Shown: one piece after another, positions 12,901 through 27,900 of the stretch
Position numbering within the stretch: position 1 is the first letter of the stretch
How the letters are laid out: every line of letters starts with the position of its first letter
NCBI GenBank assembly: GCA_018389105.1
Contig: JACATO010001129.1
Span: 310,001 to 374,000, forward strand
Reading direction: 5' to 3'
DNA from: Nautilus pompilius
Taxonomy: Eukaryota; Mollusca; Cephalopoda; Nautilida; Nautilidae
Length of the DNA stretch: 64,000 nt
Translations under genes and position numbers: made by a program
The notes under the pieces: generated by a model
Databases searched by the model: none
What the model saw: only the letters and a program-made list of their open reading frames with translations
Told to the model about the DNA's origin: nothing

Positions 12901-15900
12901 TTTTTACAACATTTTTACTACATTATGCTTATATTTTGGATGATTACATTTGAAATCTGTTTCCAGTAATCTAAACACCTTTTTAAAAACTATTTAGTTT
13001 TATTTGCTATTATTAAACATTCAAGAACATCTCTTATTTTGGGGATCATTTCTGACACTTGTCTTTTTGCTATGATATATATTTAATTCTGGTTATCCAT
13101 CTTAAGTGCATCCTTTTTCAAGATCGAGCCTAAAAATATGTTGATAAAATTTTTTCCATTTTCTGTTCTGGCTATCTGATTAAAAAATATGAACTTATTT
13201 ACAACTTTTTTCTGTCTTATTTATTTTCAAGTTTAAGTTTCTGTTTACAAGTAGCTCAAACTTTTTTTTTCATGTAGTTATTAGTCAGACTTATCTTTTG
13301 TGTTTAATTGTTCCTGTAAATATAGTCCACATACCTATTTTGGTTTTTTTCTGAATTTTGTTAAAATTTTTACCTAGACTATTCAATAGACCATCCACAT
13401 TTATCCAGACAAACTTCTATTTCCAGTAATTAAAACCTCTAAATAAATATAATTGCCAACCTTTATAGTTTTTGGTGTTTTTGAATTATTTCATTTAGTG
13501 ATAAACAAAATACTGAGATTTTTAAGAATGAACTAAATGTACAAAACATTTCTGCCTCCTGAAAATTCCTACAAATAATAGTGTTTTGGAATACTTTAAG
13601 CTGGCATGTCTTGAATATACAAAAGTAAAATAATCAAAAGTTTGAGGGTTTCTAATGTACTTGACTGCTAGATTTTCCATTAATAGTTGTTATGCCACAT
13701 GTAACACTTAACTATTATTATTTACTTATAACACTTTATAAATCACTAATATTATATATGAACCAATCTGATAGTAGGTATCAATTTAATTTATTTTAAA
13801 GTCCTTTAATCAGTTAATCTTAGAAATAAATTATCTAAATTAACCATTTAGTTTTTCTTTAAATAATATTGTTCTGTACTTGTTGATTGCATTTTCACTA
13901 TAGTATTATTGAATCGTTTTTTAATATATAGGGTTAAAAGTTTTGTTTAGAAGCTATTTACTGCAAACATTTAATTTTAGGAACATTAGATTTCTTTTTT
14001 AGCAATAATATAAATAATTGTGAAAATAATGCACACTGAATATTTGAGACAAAGCAATACCCACTTAGCTTAACTATCAATTTTTCAGTTTGAGCTTTTG
14101 ATGCAGAAGGATATATTATTTTCTTTTTTGGCTCTTTACATTTACATGTTAATAACCACAAACAGATATTAATCAGTAGGTACTTACATGCTTAATGCAG
14201 GCAAAAAACAAATATGAAATGCAGTGAAAACTATTTATGAAAATATATGCATATAATTTGAAAAATGGTTACATCTTTTATACCTAGTACAGTTGTCCCC
14301 CGGTATTTGTGGGGGGTTATGTTCCTAGAGCACCCGTGAAGAGTGAAAAACAGCAAATATTGGACGTGGTCCATAAAAATGCCTATAAACGTCAAAATAT
14401 ATTGTAAAATATAATAAAAAATATAAGTAAATATATAATAATAATTTAATAAAAAAATACAACACTCGAGATAGCTACATGTGGTAAACTGGGATGATGC
14501 TGGGCTGCATCTGCCTGAGGCAGTGCCTCGTGGGCAGCAGCCAATCAGCAGCGAGGAGAAATGAATAACGCTCTCAGATTGGCTACTTTCAAACCTCCAG
14601 CCAATAGCGTTTATTTTATATTGATATTTTGCTGAATTTACGTTAGTATTTATATTACAAAATTAGTAAATTATATTGTTATTAATAATTTAGCGTTAAA
14701 AAGCTTAATTAAATATATATTGCCACGAAAAAAACCATAAAAAATCGCGGAAGATATTTGCTATTCCACGAATATGCGGGGGTTTCTACGAACAATTATT
14801 AGTTAGGTTCTAAGGAAAATTCCATGAATAACCGGGGCCGCGATTACGCGGGGGTCAACTATTGCTAAAACCTTAATAAACCTGCATAGACATAAGTTGA
14901 GTTGTATATACCATTTGCCTGCAAATTATAACCAACTAGAATATTCAGTAAAGCAATATACTCCTGATTTATGATTTCAAACAGTAAGAAAACCAAAATT
15001 TTATGAATCACATTACATTTGATTTTGAATAGATAACACATGACGAGTAGAAATAACATGCTCTCATTTTAGAAAATCTAAGAACACAAAAGATGTATGC
15101 AAATAGTTTTGAAATAGAGGAAGTAATTCTCATACTATAAAGATCTGTGGAATCAAATCCAACTTTTGATACCGGCCATTAAAAGATGACCACATAGACT
15201 CAATTTACTTTTCATAAAATGAGATTGCCTTTTAAGCTTCTGGTCTTCACTCCTTAGCAAGTTTCTTGGAATAGCCACAAGTGCTTAGAGGACAGAAATC
15301 AACTACAATCAAAATCATTTTCAGAAGATATGTTAAGGTTTCACTTCTGCAAAAAATACACAATGGTGAACTCCAGTGTGAGTGACAGAAAACCAAGTTT
15401 TTAGCTCCTTAGAAGGCAAAGAAAAAATTTTTTTACTTACCTTCTATTGTGATTCAGTTTAAGTTGGCAGCTATAAAATTTTTAGAAAACTTTTGGGCCC
15501 TGGTTATACTAGTTAATATCTGTTGTCATGAATACATTAAAATACTTAATTTCTATTTTTATATATTCTATTCCATGATTTTATGTTTTAACATTAGGTT
15601 AATTAAGCTACTATGAATGTAAACATTTTAAAAACTTTTTTTGGTTTTGTTATTTTCAGTTTTTGTGCTTAAAGAATATCAGAACTTTCCTTCAGACATG
15701 TAAGAGGGTTTTTAAATTGTGTGATTCTGACCTTTTTGATCCACCTGACTTATTTGATGTGAAAGATTTCAGAAAGGTAAATATATGAAATCTTATTTTC
15801 ATGACAGAATTTCAACATATCATAAAAGATTTGTAATGTGTATTTAGAGTAATTTTTTTTTTTTAAACATCAGGTATTGTACACAGTATCAAAGTTATCA

Positions 15901-18900
15901 AAGACTGACCTGGCACAGAAAAAATTAAGGTAAGTGTAATAAATATTGGTTATTTCATAATTAAATATGTCCTTTAAAGATTTTTTCTTTGGTGTATATT
16001 ATGAAAAATAAATGCATTTCATAAAAAAGAAACATTTTCAAAGAATAAATTGACATTTAGCAGTTATATGTGGTTCTACATGCACCTTCATTAAATGACA
16101 AATTTATCAGCTTTATTAAATGTTTACTTACTCATACTTTCTATACCATTATAAATTATATTTATTTTACTAATGTTTTTGTTTTCGGGTGATTTCAAGT
16201 TAAAAACACTCATTGAAAATTCAAAAGCAGCTTAGTAGTTATAAAATACTAAGATTTAAAATTGTAAACAAAGTAATTTCTGGTTGAGATGATTATTTTA
16301 CTTAAGCTATGCATACTTTCCAGTGAAAATAAAATCTACATTGACTACAGCAATCTTACTTAGCAAACTTTGTTTAATAGTCCTATTTACCTTTTACCAT
16401 CTGAAGTGCATATATATAAATAAGTTTAAAACTGATGTGATATATAGAAAAACAAAATAGCTTTCTAAGTATTTGAGTCTTCACCAGAAATAGACATGTG
16501 ATATTCAAAATATTCAGATTTACTTTTATATAAAAAAAGAAAGTACTAATGTACTTTGCTTTTTTCGTCTCTCTAGATATTATGCCAATAATAAAACAAA
16601 AACTGGAACATTATTAATTCAGACTTGTCAATTTTTATGATTTAGGCATAATTATTCCTTTTTTCTTTCCATTTTTGCACCTGTGTGAATTGTAGTTATT
16701 TTATGTTTATATGCAAAATTCTGAAATTTTCAAGAAATAATGCACTGCTCTCTGCTTTGCATCCTGATCTTACAAGCATGTGAAATAGCCAATTAAAAGA
16801 AAACGTAAGTAATGTAAACTAGAACATTTTAATGAGTAATTATGCCTTTTTATGTGTATATCTCAGTGTGTTATTTTGGTGTTTCATTGTATTCTGAGTT
16901 TTCTGTGTACCAAGTAGTAAGCATCTAGGGTGAACTGATCATTAGAGAAACATGGTTTACTTTGTCCCCAATGACTCCACTAAAGGGAAAAAAAACTTTA
17001 TAGTGAGCAGAAGTTTAGACATGAGTATTCAAAGAAGTTTAATGATATTGTATCAACCTTAAAGGGTATAAATTATGAAAAATGTACAATTTGTGTTGTG
17101 ATTTCTCTATTTTTCACAGAGGTGAAAATTACATCAAAAAAATATTTCAACACTTCTAAGCATCAGCAAAATTGTTCAGACTCATTTTTTCATAAAACCT
17201 GATACCAAAATAAAAAAATTATGTGATCTGAGTGGAATGTTTATCCACTTCTTTCATTGTGGAACATAATCTTCCTTTGATGGTTTTGGATCATACTTCA
17301 AATATTTTTTAATAAAATGTTTTCAGATTCAAAAATAGCTAAATGATACAGTTGCTCTAGAACTAAAACCACTGCAATAGTTTGGCAAATGGCCAGCAGT
17401 GCAAACGAAAGAATTGTGAGTAACTTTAAAACTAAGCTTTAAACTTTTCCACTGATGGCAGTAATGACACTGACATTGTACCCTAGGAAAAATTGGACAG
17501 ATTTTAGAGGACCAAATGTCAGGCTCCACCTTAGAGTCAGTCTTGATAATGAAGATGGAAATGGCACAGAAACCATGATACTCACAAGAATTTACTTTTG
17601 ACTTTCTAAAAAAAAGGCCAAGAATGCTACTTACCAGGCTCTTAATCAGTACACTGCAATTAATAAGTATTATTAATTAATTAGAATATTATTAGTAGCA
17701 ATCATTTTATTTATTTTTTCTTTTTGCAATTTTTCTTGTCCAACAAAGGGTTACTTTTTATGGGTTATTTGTAGGAATTACCATAAAGTGCTGTGTATTA
17801 TACACTATCATGTATAATTCGCACCCCAATTTTGATCTGTAAAAAACCCCAAAATTGTATACAGTCAAACCTTGGTTATCCAAACATCAATTATCCAAAC
17901 AAGATCTCAGGGTCCCATGAATATTTAATTAGGCATACTGTGTGTTATCCGAACTCGAGAACATTATAAACATGCTATAATTATTATTGTTTAATAAATT
18001 GATTTATTTCTTTCAATCTTTGTTTTAATGTCTTTAGGTTTAAATACCTTGCATTACCTGTTTACAAAATGAATATTTAAAAAAATGTGTCTATATATGT
18101 TTATTATAGTGTTGGGGCCCAAGTTGGCCTAGAGCCAAGTTGGCTGGCGTGCGTCTGTCCAAAGTCCCTGCTCCCTGCAGGCGTCAAGGTCGGTTTCTTT
18201 TATCTTACGGCTTGATTGCATCAGTCCTTCTGCGATAACAGTTTGAGTTCCAGCTCCCATCGCCAGCGTGTATTGTCTGCGTTTCCATTAGGGCAGCGGA
18301 GCAACAGAAATCCCCTGAGAGGGGCCAGTGGTGCCAGTGTGAGTTACTGTAGAGGCCTGTGAGGCGACAGGGAGTGCTTACCATGGGTGACAAGTCTGTG
18401 GGACGGCAGGTGGCTATAATAGCAATGCTCCGCGACTTTGTTCCGAGTACGTATCTGTTACAGGTGATCAAGTTTGTTGCTGTTACCATGTCTATGAAGA
18501 GAAAGCGAACACCACTGACAATAGAACAGAAAAGTGAGATTTTACAGCTTCTGGATCGTGGTGAAAAAGCATCAAAGATTGCACAAGAGTACAACATCAA
18601 GAAAGCAAGACCGGCAGTTGAGAAATTTATCAACCAAAGTGACACTTCATGTGCATTAAGAAGAAAATCCATGAAGACAGTGAAAGATGAACAACTCGTC
18701 GGCCAAGCCATATTTTTGTGGGTTTTCACAGCAGCGTGAAAAGGGGATTCCTATCTCTGGCCCAATGTTACAAAAAAAAAGCTGCAAGTTTCCATGAACG
18801 AATCCATGCCAGTGAAGCGCATCAAGAGTCCAATTACAGTGTATCATCAGGTTGGTTACAGCATTTCAAAGATTGTCACGGCATTAGGCAACCCAGGCCC

Positions 18901-21900
18901 AGCATTTTTGGAGAGCAGAAGTCCATGGATGACAGCATCGTGGAAGAATTCAGACAGAAACTACAATCCATCATTCATGAAGAAAATTATGAACAATTGT
19001 ACAATGCTAATGAAAGTAGACTGTTTTGGTGTGCATTGCCAGACAAAGCACTTGCATCCACCTAAGAAAAGCACATATCGGGACATAAAGTGCAGAGGAT
19101 CTCATTACGATTTTTCCTTGTGTCAACGCCACCGGCATTCACAAATTACTGCTTGTCTGCATCAGACATTATGCTAATCCATGCTGCTTCAAGAACTGTT
19201 ACAAGAACTTGTTAACCGTGAAGTACAAATCACAAAAAAAAGCATGGATGACATCTGGTTTCTGGAAGAATTTGTACCTGCCATCCGTTTACATTTAGCA
19301 AGTGTTGAAGTCGAGCAACATGCCCTTCTGCTTGTTGACAACACGGGGTCACAGTATGAAAGGTAGCCAATTAGAATCGCCAGATGGAGTTGTCAGGTGT
19401 TTGTTTTTACCACCGAAAACCACTTCAAAGTTACAGCCGTTCATTCAGGGAATCATCACAACAATGAAGAAATATTATCGCCATAACATGTTGTGTGCCA
19501 TCGGCGATGAAGACAGTGCAGACAAAGGATTGCCACAAATTATCAAGTCATTCACAATCAAGGACGCTTTGTTCATGATTGCTGGTTCTTGGGACCGCAT
19601 CAAGCCATCAACAGTCACAGGGTGCTGGTACAATGGGCTGCATGTTGGTAGCCATGACAGTGAAGAGGACACTTGTCGAGAAAGGCTGAGATCGATGCTT
19701 GGGTAAACTGTGACAACAATATTGGAACAGGGACACTCAGTGATGATCAGATTATTAACATAGTCACGGAAGAATGACGGGAAAGTACGGATGGCGTAGA
19801 TAATAAGGGAAATCAGATACCGACACCTCCTCCACTCCCCATTAACGAAGCTATCGATGGTTTGCAACTTTTCATGGAGTGGTACAAAGCACAAGATGAA
19901 GTCGATGCCGTTAAGTTGATGCATCTTCGTCAAATGTTATCGCTGGCAAAAACAAAGAAACAGAAGCACCTCAAGCAACAGCGACTGGATATTTTCTTTG
20001 CAAAAAAATGACAACCTTTACCTCAATGAATTACGTGAACCTAGCGTCTTCGACAAACTCAGTGAACTTTCTGTGCACGCACGTAAATGTATTTTTTGTA
20101 ATTTTGTCATGTTTCCTTGGATTTTCAGCTCCATATTTTTGTTATTTAAACGACATAATGTGATTTTATTTGAAAAAAATATCACAAATTTTTAAGCAAT
20201 ATCCAGTGTTTGTACACATTTTATCGATTAAATGAAATGAAAACTCTATAAACATGCTTTTTTTTACGTAATTATATTCAGTATGACTTCCTTTGTTTAA
20301 GATCACATCAGTTATCTGAACAAAAATACTCCCCGCCCGTCTCGTTCGGATAATCGAGGTTTAACTGTAATTCCCATTATAATACACATGCATATTTAGC
20401 TCATATTTCAGGCACCGTGGGATTGGACCAACCTGAAGGAGAACAGGTGTTATACAACAGACAAATGGCCATCTTCAACCGAGAAATTACGACATCTTTC
20501 CTTTAGTGGGGCCATCCGGAATAAACTAAATGTGGAGAGATTTTTTTTTTTTTGCTAAGGGAAATATTTTGTTAGTATAATTTTTATTAGCAGGCCAGAT
20601 ATAAACACTCAGAAGACCATACTTTGGGGATCCATGTTATAAACTAACCATTTAAAATATATTGCCACAATCAGTGATAAATTGACAAAATCACAACATT
20701 TCTCTTGCATGTGTGGCCAATATTAACATAAAGCTTACCCAAGCTGATGTCACTAATGAAGCAATGTAGCCTGGCTTGCAACATCTGTATTCACCAAAGA
20801 CATTATACCTGACATCATCCAAACAACAGAAATAAGCCAGAAAACTTTTCAATATCAGATCCAGTGACTTGGCTACTAAAGTAATATAGCATGTAAAAAA
20901 AAAAACATCCGTTTTATAATGATGAACTGCTTTGAAATGTTCGTTAAGACCTGTACTGGTGCCATGTACTTATCCAATGATTTCAGACTTCCATCATTTA
21001 TATTTGAAAAAGACCATAAACAATATGTTTTCAGGTCACAGTCAAGTATTAATTGTTGGAGTGACATGGTATAGGCTACATTCTGCTAACTCTACTGCCA
21101 ACTGATATTTGCTTCTATATTCTTCAGGATGGCACTACACATTATTTCTCTTGCATGTCCATAATCTAGAATAGTAAACAAGACATCCAGCTACTTTCCT
21201 GAGTTCCTCAAAATCCCTTTTATAATTCTTATTAATCTTCTTTGGGAGCACCTGAACCCTAAGTTGAGAGCAAACAATTCAGTATAATGGAATTAAGGAA
21301 GATCTTACACAAATGAGAAAACATGAGCCAGACTATGATATTTCATTTTGATTCAATAGATTTCCAATCAGAGCAGCTGTGTGTGTGTGTGTATGCATGT
21401 GCATGCATATGCATACCTGTATGTGCACGTGCATGCACCTCTCTCCTTTTACAGTAGTTGTTTGCTAGTGACAAAAATTAATTTTTTCATCCATCTCCAT
21501 TAAAATTATGTATTTATTTATCTATCTATTTGGAGGAAAAATTTTTATAGCAATGATGCAAATCCATTCAACCAAACAGCCCATATAATGTCTGTTAGCT
21601 AAACAACACGAGACTGCGTGTTTCATTCTACTAAAGCAGAATAAGAATTTAAGAGATTCGTGAGAAAAAATATAATAATCATTGAAGGCTTTACCATGAA
21701 CTATATATATTCATGATATTGATGTTGGAATCTTTAACATTATGAAATTTGCAGATGATGATAAAATTAATATAGTGATAATGTTAGAATGATGTAAGAT
21801 TATTTAATAGAAAGATCACAGAAATGACAAATGATAATTCATGTTTTATGTGTCAAAGACCAAATGAACTGATGTGATAGTTTACAGGACCTGCCACATC

Positions 21901-24900
21901 TACTTAGCCCATCCCCAAAATAATTATGGTGACTACATTTGGAAAATGCTACAGCTATGGAAAAGTTGATGCTAATTATTCGTATACAATAGATGGTGAT
22001 ACAACTATAGCAATCAGCAACAAAATGAAAGCATATACTTAAAAACCAAAATAGTTTTAAGTAATCAATCTTACTTTCTATATGTAAACATTATTATTCC
22101 CTTATAAGTCATCAGTAAGAAATTTTTTTGGCATTTCTAGTTCAAGTAAGAAATGCATATTACAAAAAATAATATTAACAGCTTGAAGAAAATTCAAAGT
22201 TGATTTACTAAAATGATTAGAACTATCCATAAGACAACTATACAGATTTAAATTGTCAAGTTTTGCCTATATGCTTAATGTTATCAAAAACTGTATAATA
22301 AAGAATGCATTCAATTATTAGGAATATATCATGTGGAACAAGAGAGCATAAGTTTAACACTGTAAAGCAATATTCTAAATTAAACATTAGAAAATGGCAT
22401 TTAGTAATCATATTACCACAACTTGGAATACTTTACTAAATTTCATCAATGTTTACAAGAATAGATAAGATGGTTTTTTTTTCTGCATAAAGAGAACTTA
22501 TTTTAAAATTTCCTCTCTCTTTGATTTTGTTTATACATAAATCATTTAACCACAATTACAGTCTCATAATGAAATATGAGTACAAGGATCCGACCACAAG
22601 TTCATATATAAGTTAGCATGCACAAGCAAGGACAGTTCCAAATAAATATTGAACTAATGCATTCACTGAATATTATCTGTTTTGACTACACACTTCAGTT
22701 ATATTCTTTTTCTGCTAATTTTATTCATAGTTCTCTGAATTCTTCTTTATATTATCATCCAACCAATAATTTTCTGTCAGAAGTTTTGTCGTTACAGTCC
22801 AGTCACACAAACACAAAATCAATACATCATACAAAAATAAATAATGAAATACTTACTGTTAGTAAATATTAAAATAAAATCATTGGAAAATTACAAACTT
22901 TAGAAAACGAAGAATTTGAATTTATGTTGAAGCTAATAAAAAATATATTTTGGTTGAAACAAAATATTCATGTTATTATATGTTTCAGTAGTCCTTGAAG
23001 TGCTAAGTACCTAGATTAGCAGGCCTGCCAACATTAATCTAAAAAAATAGTACTGAAAAGTGCCGTGTATTATACGCAGTTTTTTAAAGAAATCTATCCT
23101 TTAAAAATTGGATGCATATTATACAAGATATCAGATGTTGCAGACTTGTTTTCCAGACCACTGGGGCAATTGCTGGTGACAGATGAGTGAGCAATAATAC
23201 ATACATTGCATTAGAAAATCCCATGTGGCAATTTGACTGAACATCAATAAAAGATAGTTGTTCGTGTCGTGTTTTGTGTGTTTTGAGGGATATGAGTATT
23301 GAATGTGACTTGGTTGAGTATCATTGATATTGGCAATGAAATGGGTAGAAACAGAACAAAGAGTTCATACTGAAACTCCATGTAAAATTTAACCACAAAA
23401 ACAAGTAAAATTCTTTTTCCACAATTTTATTGAAATTCAATGAAATTGATAAATATCAGGATAAGTGACATGCATTGATTTTTTTGTACATCTAGACTAA
23501 AACCCATCAAACTTATCCCCACTATGTTCCCACCACTGCAAGAACTGTTCATCAGTCATGGTAGCAGTTGTGCTGTAATAGATTTCGTCGTCATTGCCCT
23601 CTGATGCTTCTGTTGCCTCTTAATCCCTTGGCTCAGACCACAGGATGTCATGTCATCCTTGGTTCCGTCCATGGCATTGGACAGGCAGCACCTGAGGAAG
23701 CCCTTCTTGATGGTCTTGAGGTCAACTTCTTCCCAGGCTTCTCTAATCCAGGTAGCAAAGATGCTCATGTCAGGTTGGCACATGCGACCAGTAGGGGTGA
23801 AGGTGTGTTCGCCCTCCATTATCCATGCATTCCACCTCTGCTGGACTCCACACTAGACTGGGTGGTTGCAATCAAAGTCCATGACATGCAACATGGACAT
23901 GACACCCCAGGGATGATGGCAGGGTCTGTGTGAATCTTCAAGGCTGTCTTGACAGACTCCATGTGGTGGCATCTGAAGGCATCCAGTGACAGGAGCTTGA
24001 GGCACATCATACCCTGTCTGCCCCATATGTTCACCCAGTCTAGCATGACCTTCATCCATCCACCCCTTGACATGGACCCAAATGTGGATACCACTGGGGA
24101 ACTGGTCCTATGGCACAAACAAGATGTACAAATACAATCACACAAAGAATTGAAGAGATTAAACAAAATCTTTGCTACATTTTAAGGAAAAAGCAAAGAC
24201 ATTTGAAAAGTTTTCTTTAGCATTGGATGAAAGTAATGGCATTTCAGACATCACAACTTCTTATCTTCATTAGAAAAATTGACAAAGGAATTGGCAGTAT
24301 TAGAAGTTATCAAGAATAAAACAACTGATGAAGACATATTCAAAAGTTTGGAATACAGTAAAGAATCTCAACTTAAACTGGAATCAATTAAAAAGTATCA
24401 CCATCAACTGCTAAAAATATGGTTATGTATTTTTCACCAAAACAGTCATTTGGAAAAAAAACAGTAATTTTAGGTAGAGTGATGAAAGTTGTAGTATCCT
24501 GCGTCATTTTTTGTCTCAGATTGAAGCACATTATAGTGGTGATTAGTACTATTTTGAGGTACAATTTTGGTAGGAACATATTTTTCAGACAGAACTGAAA
24601 TAGAAATATGGTAGAAAAATCAAAAGCTGTCTCTGAACTATGTGATCTTGTTTGGGATCTCACTTTCATGGTGAACATGATGACTTACGTGAATGAGCTA
24701 ACCCTGTAACTACAAGAAAAAAACAAACTTATTTGTGACATGTTCAATACTATAAAACCTTTTGAAGCTAAATTAAAACTTTAAAATCAGCTAAAAGCTG
24801 GTAACTTGGTTTACTTTAAGTGGTGGAAATGGTTACATCAAGAAAGGACATCAATATGGAACTGCCAACCAACAGAAGTATAGGTCTTGTCTCTCAGAGG

Positions 24901-27900
24901 TTTGGGAGAGACTCCAGGACTTTTATAAACATAGAAAAGAGCTAGATATTTGAAATTAACAAAGATTTTGACTAACAAACTGCTTTTAAGAAATTTGTCC
25001 TTCAAGCATATTTTTCAAAAAAAAATTAGTAAAATCTAAGTATTGAAGATTTGAGTAACTAACATGACACTAGACATTAAAAATGCTCTCAGATGAAAAA
25101 AAAAACTATTTTTCTTAATTTTTTTTTTTCACGTAAATTTAGGTTATTTTTTAAATATTTGTGATGTAAATGAATACTAAATCAGAATTTTAATTCTTTT
25201 GTATTATCTGATTTTTAACCTTTTTAATAAATTATTTTAGTAAATTTAAATAAATTATTTAATAATTAAGTAATAATAAGTCATTTTGTTTTATTCATTT
25301 ATGAATTCATGAATTAGTTCATTTTAAGTTCAAAATCCATATAAAAATATAGGTTCCATCTTTATTAGACCTTGTCACAAAAACAGAATATGAGTACTTT
25401 TTTTAAAATAAATTATTTTTAGTACCAATTTAGCTGTCAATTTTACCTGGCATGTGAATCTTAGTGGATTTAAAAGTGGCCTTCCAAAGTTTTTTTTGAA
25501 AACCCACTGGTCTGTAGCATGACCTTGTCTACTTAGGTAAAGAGAAATATCACTGGATCTACCTATTTTCAGTATGGTAGTAGTGCATACTGGTTATTGT
25601 AATATATTTTGTACAGATACATTAATTAAGTGTGTTGTCAAATTAATATGGTGATGCACTGAATAAGGTTACACTAACAGGAGATGGTTAGGTCATATCT
25701 TTGTCTTCCCTGCCTTTTTTAAGTAAAGAAAATTCATTCTGGTCCTTGTTTATTGTTATGGTCTTGTTTTAAATCAGAAATTTGTCCTTGATATTTAAAA
25801 TTAACAAAGATTTTGACTAACAATGACTTCTTTCTGATCATCTATCACTTTATTTGTTTAGGTATTTTCCCTCAATAATTGTACCCATTTGGTCACAGAT
25901 TTAGTCATTAATTTTTATATCATAAAGCTGCCTAATTTTAATTGATTTCTTTTCATTCTTTTTTCAATCTATTTTCTGTTTAGTTTTGATGGCTACTTTA
26001 ATCCTTACTTTTTTCTACTAAATTATCCCACTTGCTAATTATTATCTTTAACCTGAATACTTTATAATAATTTTTGTTATTTATGTAGTTTTATTATTTT
26101 AGTCTGAAATGACTTTTTTCTTTTAACTATATTATGGAGATTCTACATGTATATATTCCCACTTTTCTTTCACTCTTAAATGCACATTAAGTAAATCTTT
26201 GCAGTAACATTTAGCATTCTTAGAAAGTGAATTTATTTATGATTTACACATCTGACATTTGCACCTACAATAAAATGGAAGTTGAGATATACTTTCCTTG
26301 AAATTATATGTTAAAAATATGATGTAGCCAAGATATTTTCTCATTTACTTTGGGTCAGGTAATTGGCTTGACTCTCTCCAATTCATACACCATACTGCCA
26401 CAGATTTTTCACTTTATACAGGTTTTGTGTATTGAATAATTCAATTTTGTAGGGGAATGTGTACATGATGTAGCCAAGATATTTTCTTGTTTACCTGGGG
26501 TCAGGTAATTGGCTTGTGCATCTCCATTTCATACACTGTATTGCCACAGATTTTTCAGTTTATACAGGGAAACTTGTATGGTTTCTACACCAATGTTCTG
26601 GATATCCTGCCGCTGTCACTGCATATATAGAACAGGCTATTGTTTTACAGTGATCATTAACAGTTCCTTTCATCTAATGTAGCACCATTATCATTAATTT
26701 GGAAAATTGCAAATTGTTCTCATATAGACTCCTGCATATTGAAAATATTGCTCAATAAAAGCAATTAGTAATAATAAATTTGAATGCTTATGAATTTTAT
26801 AAAAAAAGATTTTATATCATTTGAAAAGCAAATTTTATTTGTTTAACACACAATCACTGAATGAATATTGAATTGATGCTAATGATACATTTCTTAACAT
26901 TCTAAAACTTTACGCTTAAATCTAACTTGTTTTATAAGAGCCTTTTTATACACAATGTTTTTAATTTTCCTTGGAATGAAAAGCAAAACATTTTTGTTTT
27001 GGCCAACTCTTGAGCACCATCATACTATGAGAAAAGCATGTACTTTTTAAATTGAGGCCAACAATTTACAATGTTTGACTTTGTACTTCATTGATGGTCA
27101 TAGCAAAGCTTGAGTTTTATAGGGAAATGGATTCACTTGAATTCAAAGGGAATGAGGCCAAGCTCTGGCATCTTTGGATTCTGCCTTAATTTAAGGTTGC
27201 TAGATTGCCTATTTTGAATGAGTGCAATGGATGGAGTGTAATCTGTAAGCCTTTTGAAAAACAACCTTCAAGGCCAAAATTTTGGTTCTACAATTTGGCT
27301 GTGAAAGAGTAACAAACAAACAAACACTTGAAATATGTATTAAATGGATGCACATTTGTCTAGAGAAAGGTTATTAAGTCATTTGACCAAGTGTGTATAT
27401 AATCAAGTACAGTGGTTATGGATTGCAAGGAATTTGATATAAGCTAAACACACTTTGCATTCATTGATGGATGTATACTCTTATTTGCATAGCTATCATT
27501 TGGAACATTGTCTCACATCTTTAAAAAAAACAAAGTAAAAAAAAATAGTAAGCAGGACTTTTCATTAATGTTATAATTTATAATAATTACAATGGTGTAA
27601 TGGTATCTGTTGTTTGGTTTAATAATTACATAGCAAAGCAAGCAAGCAAAAATCTTTTTTGTTTTCTAAATTATGAATATTTTACAATGGTAGGAGGCAT
27701 AGCAGAAAAGAGTGCTTGTTAACCAAGTTCAGATGCAACTTGACACCACAGTAAACGTGGATAACAATGAGTTATTTTCTTTTAGAAAAGAAGAAAATAT
27801 CATGTGTGGTCAAGTTATGTAATGTTTAAAGTTTGTATGTGTGTTTGTTTTTTTTTCTTCTTGTGCTTGTTTTTGATTAGCAACCCATTCAAGCAAACTT

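Larger units (their letters stand above)
6949..15659 (+). other. vav intron 1
   Basis: This 8.7-kb intron is AT-rich and non-coding. Apart from the mariner remnant and the MITE listed separately, nothing with coding or RNA signal was recognised. The short open frames at 7023-7208, 8877-9062 and 13958-14161 have no domain content. Confidence 0.8.

Noticed and set aside
15115..15200. B-box-like GGAATCAAATCC as part of a second SINE
   Set aside because: No A box at a suitable distance and no similarity to the 700-790 sequence beyond the box.
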